Positions 60,142 through 64,000 of a stretch of 64,000 nucleotides of DNA are shown here, piece after piece (the first letter of the stretch is position 1; each line of letters starts with the position of its first letter). The notes below the pieces were generated by a model. That model was not told where the DNA came from and searched no databases. It saw nothing but the letters and a program-made list of their open reading frames with translations. The DNA is taken from the NCBI GenBank assembly GCA_964348665.1, contig CAYGDP010000009.1, forward strand, positions 117,018-181,017, written 5' to 3'. The position numbers and the translations under genes are program-made. This stretch comes from CAYGDP01 sp964348665 (GTDB lineage: Bacteria; Verrucomicrobiota; Verrucomicrobiia; Palsa-1439; CAYGDP01).

Positions 60142-61371
60142 TCAGGCAGCGTTTGTTTTTGCTTTTTGCTCGCGCACCAGAGGGATGAAAAGCCACATGA
60201 GCAGGGTGCAAGCGTTGGAAATAATTACCAAGCCTGTGTACCCGATGGATTCGACCTTGTAGAGATGACCGCCGATGACCCCGCCGGTTTGCGTGCCAAG
60301 ATTACTGATAGCCATTAGCAACGCGAATACCGAACCTTCTGCATTCTTTGGGCAAACCTTTGCCGCGATCGTCAGGACTCCCAAGAACGGCATCATCGCC
60401 AGCATGGAGGCGACGCCGACTACGGCAAAAGCGCTCGGTTTGTCCCGAAAGAAGAGATAAAGGAGACCTCCGACCGTGCCGACGATGATCATCGTTCGCA
60501 CCAGCGCATTGTAGGAGATGCGCTTGGCGACAACGCCGAACAAGAGCGCGCCTACCAGCGCACTGATGTTGGCCACAGTATCAATATGCCCGATGGTGAT
60601 TTCGTCGAATTTTAATTTATCTTTCTCATAATAATACAGGACGTTGCCCAGGTGCGGCGCGCATTGGAAAAGAAATATGAAAATCGCCGCGCCCCAAAGG
60701 ACGCGCGAGCGCGCCGCGGTTTTGAGTCCATTCCAGGCTTGCACGGCTGACTCACTCGAGGAATGGACGGGCGACTCGCGTAGGGCGAGGATCGTAAATA
60801 CAATCACCAAACCGGGAAAAACCATCGAGAAGCGAACTGCCTCCGATAAGGGGGCGTATTGGGCGATGTACCCTTTGGCAAAGGCAACCAAGATTCCTCC
60901 CGCGTACAAGGACGTCCATTGCGCCGACTGCAAACGCGCGGTCGCGTTGAGTGGCTGGCCTTTTTCCACCATCACGGCGTCCGTCAATACATCCGTAAAC
61001 GCAATGCCCATCCCGACCGCAAACATCAGCCAGGGCAACGTCTGCGACGTCAATGGAAACCACGAAACCATCAGGAGCGCCGTGGCCGCCATCGCGCCTG
61101 TCACGATGAAGTAGCTTTTCCGCCGAAGACCAAAGAGGGGGACAAAATCCGAAAGGAACCCGTAGAAAGGTTTCAACATCCACGGAATCGTGATGAAAAA
61201 AGTGAAGGCCGAGATTTGCGCGGTGTCGTAGTGGAGCGACTCCTTGAGGAATTTTGTGAGAGACTGCGCATGCAATCCCGGATTGCCGCCCATCGCTTGG
61301 AGAAAATAATACGCACCCACCAAAAACATCAGCTTGGAAACGGTCTCAGCTCTGGCTGCGGGGCGCTCCAT
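60142..61371 (-). CDS. Folate-biopterin transporter (FBT/BT1) family MFS protein
   Basis: A 409-residue protein with about 12 helices. PWMLKPFYGFLSDFVPLFGL followed by RRKSY is the BT1/FBT family hallmark, and GMGIAFTDVLTDAVMVEKGQ near residue 130 supports it. It likely moves a pterin or folate, or a related compound, across the inner membrane. The pterin dehydratase at 37546-37896 is too far away to be linked. The ATG at 61371 (MERPAARAETVSKLMFLVG) is preferred, since the longer frame adds 37 uncharacteristic residues. Confidence 0.88.
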   Translation of the reverse strand: MERPAARAETVSKLMFLVGAYYFLQAMGGNPGLHAQSLTKFLKESLHYDTAQISAFTFFITIPWMLKPFYGFLSDFVPLFGLRRKSYFIVTGAMAATALLMVSWFPLTSQTLPWLMFAVGMGIAFTDVLTDAVMVEKGQPLNATARLQSAQWTSLYAGGILVAFAKGYIAQYAPLSEAVRFSMVFPGLVIVFTILALRESPVHSSSESAVQAWNGLKTAARSRVLWGAAIFIFLFQCAPHLGNVLYYYEKDKLKFDEITIGHIDTVANISALVGALLFGVVAKRISYNALVRTMIIVGTVGGLLYLFFRDKPSAFAVVGVASMLAMMPFLGVLTIAAKVCPKNAEGSVFALLMAISNLGTQTGGVIGGHLYKVESIGYTGLVIISNACTLLMWLFIPLVREQKAKTNAA

Positions 61372-61462
61372 GCGCCGACCATACGGAGAGACGAGGACGG
61401 CGTCAAACCGGAATTTGATTCCGGCATCTTTCAGAATTTTCTGAAAATTCGCGCGTTCGCCA

Positions 61463-61491
61463 TTGACAGGGTCGCGACTCAATGCCTACAT
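61463..61491 (+). promoter_or_regulatory. Promoter of the polyprenyl synthase gene (leaderless)
   Basis: TTGACA (61463-61468), 17 bp, CTACAT (61486-61491), ending 6 nt before the ATG at 61498. Confidence 0.6.
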
Positions 61492-61497
61492 TCAGGC

Positions 61498-62532
61498 ATG
61501 AGAGAATTGAGTCGCCCCCGGGACCTCGGTCGCATTCTGGCGCCGATCGCGCCCGCGCTCCATCGAGTTGAGGAGCGGCTGGCGGCGCAGGTGAGAGAGT
61601 TCGACCCGGAACTTCAGGAATATTTTCGCCACACAGTCGGCGGTCAGGGAAAACGATTGCGTCCCGCGCTTGCCCTCTTGAGCGGGCAAGCGGCCGGAAA
61701 AATCACCGATGGCCATATCGAGCTGGGCGTCATCGTGGAATTGATCCATATCGCGACGCTGGTGCATGACGATGTGATGGACGGCGCGCAGGTGCGACGC
61801 AATCAACCCACAATCCCCGCGCGTTGGGGCAATGAACAGGCGGTCTTGCTGGGGGATTGTCTCTTCGCGCACGCGCTCAAACTTGCAGCGAGTTTTCTGA
61901 CGACCGAAGTCTGCCGCTGCGTTGCCGATTCCGCCAATACAGTTTGCACCGGGGAAATTTTACAAACCCGGCGCCGGTTTGACCCCACGTTGACCATCGA
62001 GGATTATCTGCGAATCATCGAGATGAAGACAGGCACGCTCTTCGCCGTCTCGTGTGATTTGGGTGCACATCTCTCGGGGGCAACCGTTCCCCAGCGGTCC
62101 GCGCTGCGCGAATACGGTCTGGCACTGGGCGGGGCGTATCAAATTTTCGACGATTGTGTGGATATTTTGGGGGAGGAATCGCGGGCGGGAAAATCGCTCG
62201 GCACAGACCTGGCGCGCGGGAAACTGACTCTGCCAATCTTGGTTTGCTTGCAACAGACGCCGGAAGAAGAGCGGTCAATCCTGATGGACGACCTCACGCG
62301 GGGCGGACGCGGCGCCGGCGAGGTTCGCCAGATTCTAGACGATCATCAGGCGATCGAGCAATCGTTGGAAACCCTGGAGCGATATCTGGCGAAAGCTTCC
62401 GGGGCATTGGAAACAGTTGGACAAACCGAGGCTTCCGCGACGCTCTATCAGGCGACGGAGTTTATGCGCGAACAGGCCTATGCGCTGGCTGGCACGGAAT
62501 CGCCGCCCGTAGCAGTGGCAGGGACAAGATAA
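61498..62532 (+). CDS. Polyprenyl diphosphate synthase
   Basis: A 344-residue trans-prenyltransferase. GGQGKRLRPALALLSGQAAG, the first aspartate-rich motif LVHDDVMDGAQVRRNQPT, GDCLFAHALKLA, KTGTLFAVSCDLGA and the second motif YQIFDDCVDILGEESRAGK are visible. Long-chain (heptaprenyl or octaprenyl) products are likely from the small residues before the first motif, but product length cannot be fixed from sequence alone. It would supply a quinone side chain. Confidence 0.92.
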   Translation: MRELSRPRDLGRILAPIAPALHRVEERLAAQVREFDPELQEYFRHTVGGQGKRLRPALALLSGQAAGKITDGHIELGVIVELIHIATLVHDDVMDGAQVRRNQPTIPARWGNEQAVLLGDCLFAHALKLAASFLTTEVCRCVADSANTVCTGEILQTRRRFDPTLTIEDYLRIIEMKTGTLFAVSCDLGAHLSGATVPQRSALREYGLALGGAYQIFDDCVDILGEESRAGKSLGTDLARGKLTLPILVCLQQTPEEERSILMDDLTRGGRGAGEVRQILDDHQAIEQSLETLERYLAKASGALETVGQTEASATLYQATEFMREQAYALAGTESPPVAVAGTR

Positions 62533-62536
62533 AGAC

Positions 62537-62564
62537 TTGCAGAATTACAGAGTAAGCGTATAAT
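62537..62564 (+). promoter_or_regulatory. Promoter of the ECF sigma gene
   Basis: TTGCAG (62537-62542), 16 bp, TATAAT (62559-62564), a perfect -10 box. A short leader of about 12 nt precedes the ATG at 62583. Confidence 0.65.
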
Positions 62565-62582
62565 TCTGACCAAGGTTGACCG

Positions 62583-63215
62583 ATGGCAAACACGACCTTC
62601 CTCACCAAAGCCCACGGGCTAACGGCGGATGTGCCCATAGGCGAGAGCGCGGATACGGCGCTGGTTCGTCGTGCGCAAAAGGGCGACGGACGCGCGTATG
62701 ACGTTCTGGTGGAGCGCTATCACGAGCGGGTATTCTCGACGGTGTACCACATGACCAGCAACCGCGAGGATGCGTTCGACCTGACCCAGGAGGCGTTCAT
62801 CAAGGCGTATCGCTCGATTCGATTTTTCCGCGGCCAGTCGAGTTTTTACACGTGGGTATACCGCATCGCAGTCAATCGCACCCTCAATTTTCTCAAGAAA
62901 CGCAATCGCAACCCAGCGCTAAGTCTGGAGGAGCTGGATTCCACCATTGGTATGGACGAAACGTATCAGGAATTGGCCAGTCACGACACCCCGCGGCGCG
63001 CCGCCGGAGTGAGCGAGCTTGGCCGGCACTTGAACGAAGCACTACAGCAATTGTCCAACAACCATAGAACCGTGGTAACGCTCCATGACATCCAAGGCGT
63101 CCCGCATCAGGACATCGCCAAGATTATGCGATGTTCGATGGGCACCGTCCGCTCGCGGCTGTTTTACGCCCGGCGACAACTGCAGGCGCTCTTGGCAGAC
63201 TTCATGAAGCCTTGA
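62583..63215 (+). CDS. RNA polymerase ECF sigma factor (SigW/RpoE-like)
   Basis: A 210-residue sigma factor. Region 2 is ALVRRAQKGDGRAYDVLVER with NREDAFDLTQEAFIKAYRSI and SSFYTWVYRIAVNRTLNFLK. Region 4 is LNEALQQLSNNHRTVVTLHD followed by GVPHQDIAKIMRCSMGTVRS. A probable anti-sigma factor is encoded 14 bp downstream. The signal it answers to is unknown. Confidence 0.95.
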   Translation: MANTTFLTKAHGLTADVPIGESADTALVRRAQKGDGRAYDVLVERYHERVFSTVYHMTSNREDAFDLTQEAFIKAYRSIRFFRGQSSFYTWVYRIAVNRTLNFLKKRNRNPALSLEELDSTIGMDETYQELASHDTPRRAAGVSELGRHLNEALQQLSNNHRTVVTLHDIQGVPHQDIAKIMRCSMGTVRSRLFYARRQLQALLADFMKP

Positions 63216-63229
63216 GATGCGATAGTGCG

Positions 63230-63793
63230 ATGATAAACGACCCGAAAGATCCTCAATTCGAAGAACTGCGCAAACTCCTGGCGCTGAAACGCTACGAACG
63301 TCCGCCAACGGAATTTCGCAGCGAATTCATGCACGCCTTCCGCCAAAACCGGATCGCGGAAGAAGCGCGCCGCCGGGTCTGGTATCGGCGCCTCTGGTTC
63401 TGGCTCACCCCCGACTGGAGCGGCACGATTCGTTCTGCCGCCGCCTTCGCAGTGATCGCTCTCTTGATCGCCAACGCCGTCGTCTTGCCTCGTCAGCCCA
63501 ATCGCCGCGCGCCTGATATCGCGACGACCAAACCAATCACGACACCCGTACCGCCAACGCAAACCCTCGTGTCCGCTGTGTCGACCGTCGCTGCCAACGA
63601 AGAATCTAGCGAGGACGTGTCCGACGAAACATTTCTGCAGGCGTTCTTGATGATGGACGACTTTTACAACGAGACCGCAAAACTCTTCGCCGATTCCGCC
63701 GAGCGAGACGACAACGCATTCGCCCCCGAACCGCGCAGCCGACAAGACACCTCCCCAATGATTCCCGTCAGTTTCAGTTATCCAACGATGTAA
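63230..63793 (+). CDS. Probable anti-sigma factor (single-pass membrane protein)
   Basis: A 187-residue protein. The cytoplasmic N-terminus of about 70 residues is highly charged and has no zinc motif. One helix (SAAAFAVIALLIANAVVLP, near 80) is followed by an acidic extracytoplasmic tail. Topology and position right after an ECF sigma gene make it the likely cognate anti-sigma factor. This is inference, as no family motif is seen. Confidence 0.6.
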   Translation: MINDPKDPQFEELRKLLALKRYERPPTEFRSEFMHAFRQNRIAEEARRRVWYRRLWFWLTPDWSGTIRSAAAFAVIALLIANAVVLPRQPNRRAPDIATTKPITTPVPPTQTLVSAVSTVAANEESSEDVSDETFLQAFLMMDDFYNETAKLFADSAERDDNAFAPEPRSRQDTSPMIPVSFSYPTM

Positions 63794-63947
63794 GGACGCG
63801 ATCGCGTTTTACTTCCTCACCGCATCCAGAGGAGCAAAATTTCTAAACATTTGGAATTTTGACTCACGCGGCTCATCCGTACTCTCAATCGTTGTTGAGA
63901 ATGACTGCTGCGGCGATAGCGTCAATCAACTCGGCATCGAGAGGATC

Positions 63948-64000
63948 TGACCTGCTCCCCCAAAACTGGACAGTAGGAAACAATAGACTTGGCTGATAAA
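63948..64000 (+). mobile_element. Left end of an IS3-family insertion sequence (partial)
   Basis: TGACCTGCTCCCCCAAAACT followed by GGACAG has the form of an IS3-family terminal inverted repeat (TG at the tip, then the CCCCAAAA..GGACA core). It begins about 150 bp after the anti-sigma gene. The transposase genes would lie beyond the window edge. The 155-bp gap 63794-63947 holds nothing I recognise. Confidence 0.5.

Noticed and set aside
60859..62532. A 557-codon frame read as one long prenyl synthase
   Set aside because: The first 213 codons lie antisense to the FBT transporter gene. The synthase N-terminus and promoter fit ATG 61498.

Overview
The window is a chromosomal segment of a Gram-negative-type bacterium. 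It is most likely a member of the Verrucomicrobiota (Pedosphaera/Limisphaera-like), with Planctomycetota as the main alternative. This rests on several traits: degenerate pseudopilin-type proteins with the RRxxCMxNxKQ pattern, large vWA/GATase-like membrane proteins beside MoxR and DUF58 genes, PmoA-like DUF6807, NPCBM domains, and many short palindromic intergenic repeats. No rRNA genes or CRISPR arrays are present. One tRNA-Arg(CCT) is present.

Layout. 1-624 is the start of tilS (minus strand). 649-15334 is a minus-strand block of ABC-2 type transport genes: six full permeases, two permease relics, two ATPases and a membrane-anchored accessory protein. Four of the permeases form a tandem paralogous array. 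15347-25504 carries the matching vWA/GATase membrane proteins, DUF58 and MoxR, in the style of aerotolerance (Bat) or cell-envelope chaperone clusters. 25522-31719 is an Fe(III)-type ABC importer (ATPase fused in frame to an NHL lipoprotein, permease, binding protein) behind a coiled-coil membrane protein. 31865-45732 is a mixed metabolic region: GH1 glycosidase, ThuA-like protein, tRNA-Arg, HUMPS-family decarboxylase, pdxH, pseudopilin-like protein, phhB, DUF6807, TlpA-like thioredoxin, 3D-domain protein, sugar nucleotidyltransferase, cysK, a broken GIY-YIG gene, dapF-like gene, hemB and two FHA proteins. 45840-50919 is a pyrimidine operon (pyrR-pyrB-C39 peptidase-pyrC-carA, minus strand) behind a clear PyrR-type attenuator. 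51184-60137 is a second vWA/coiled-coil/TPR/NPCBM operon that is paralogous in plan to the first. 60142-63793 holds an FBT-family transporter, a polyprenyl synthase, an ECF sigma factor and a probable anti-sigma factor. The window ends in what looks like the left end of an IS3-family element.

The most striking signal is three genes, in three separate operons, that are each interrupted by a single in-frame UGA with the reading frame continuing to a sensible C-terminus: the coiled-coil protein at 30028-31719, the TlpA-like thioredoxin at 38846-39592 (UGA at the first active-site Cys position), and the coiled-coil protein at 55961-57772. Downstream of each UGA lies a hairpin whose apical loop begins exactly 20 nt after the UGA. 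Two of the three have the same geometry (12-nt spacer, 8-bp stem, GGN triloop). This fits the bacterial SECIS model, and I propose them as candidate selenoproteins. UGA is also used as a normal stop throughout the window, so the code is not simply reassigned.

A second theme is repeat DNA that has entered proteins in frame. Short palindromic or low-complexity repeats sit inside the Fe permease, hemB, pyrC and dapF, and one supplies the signal peptide of the 15347-17611 protein. A third is regulatory: many genes have TTGACN-N16-18-TANNNT promoters whose -10 box lies 6-8 nt before the start codon with no Shine-Dalgarno sequence, so they are predicted to give leaderless mRNAs.
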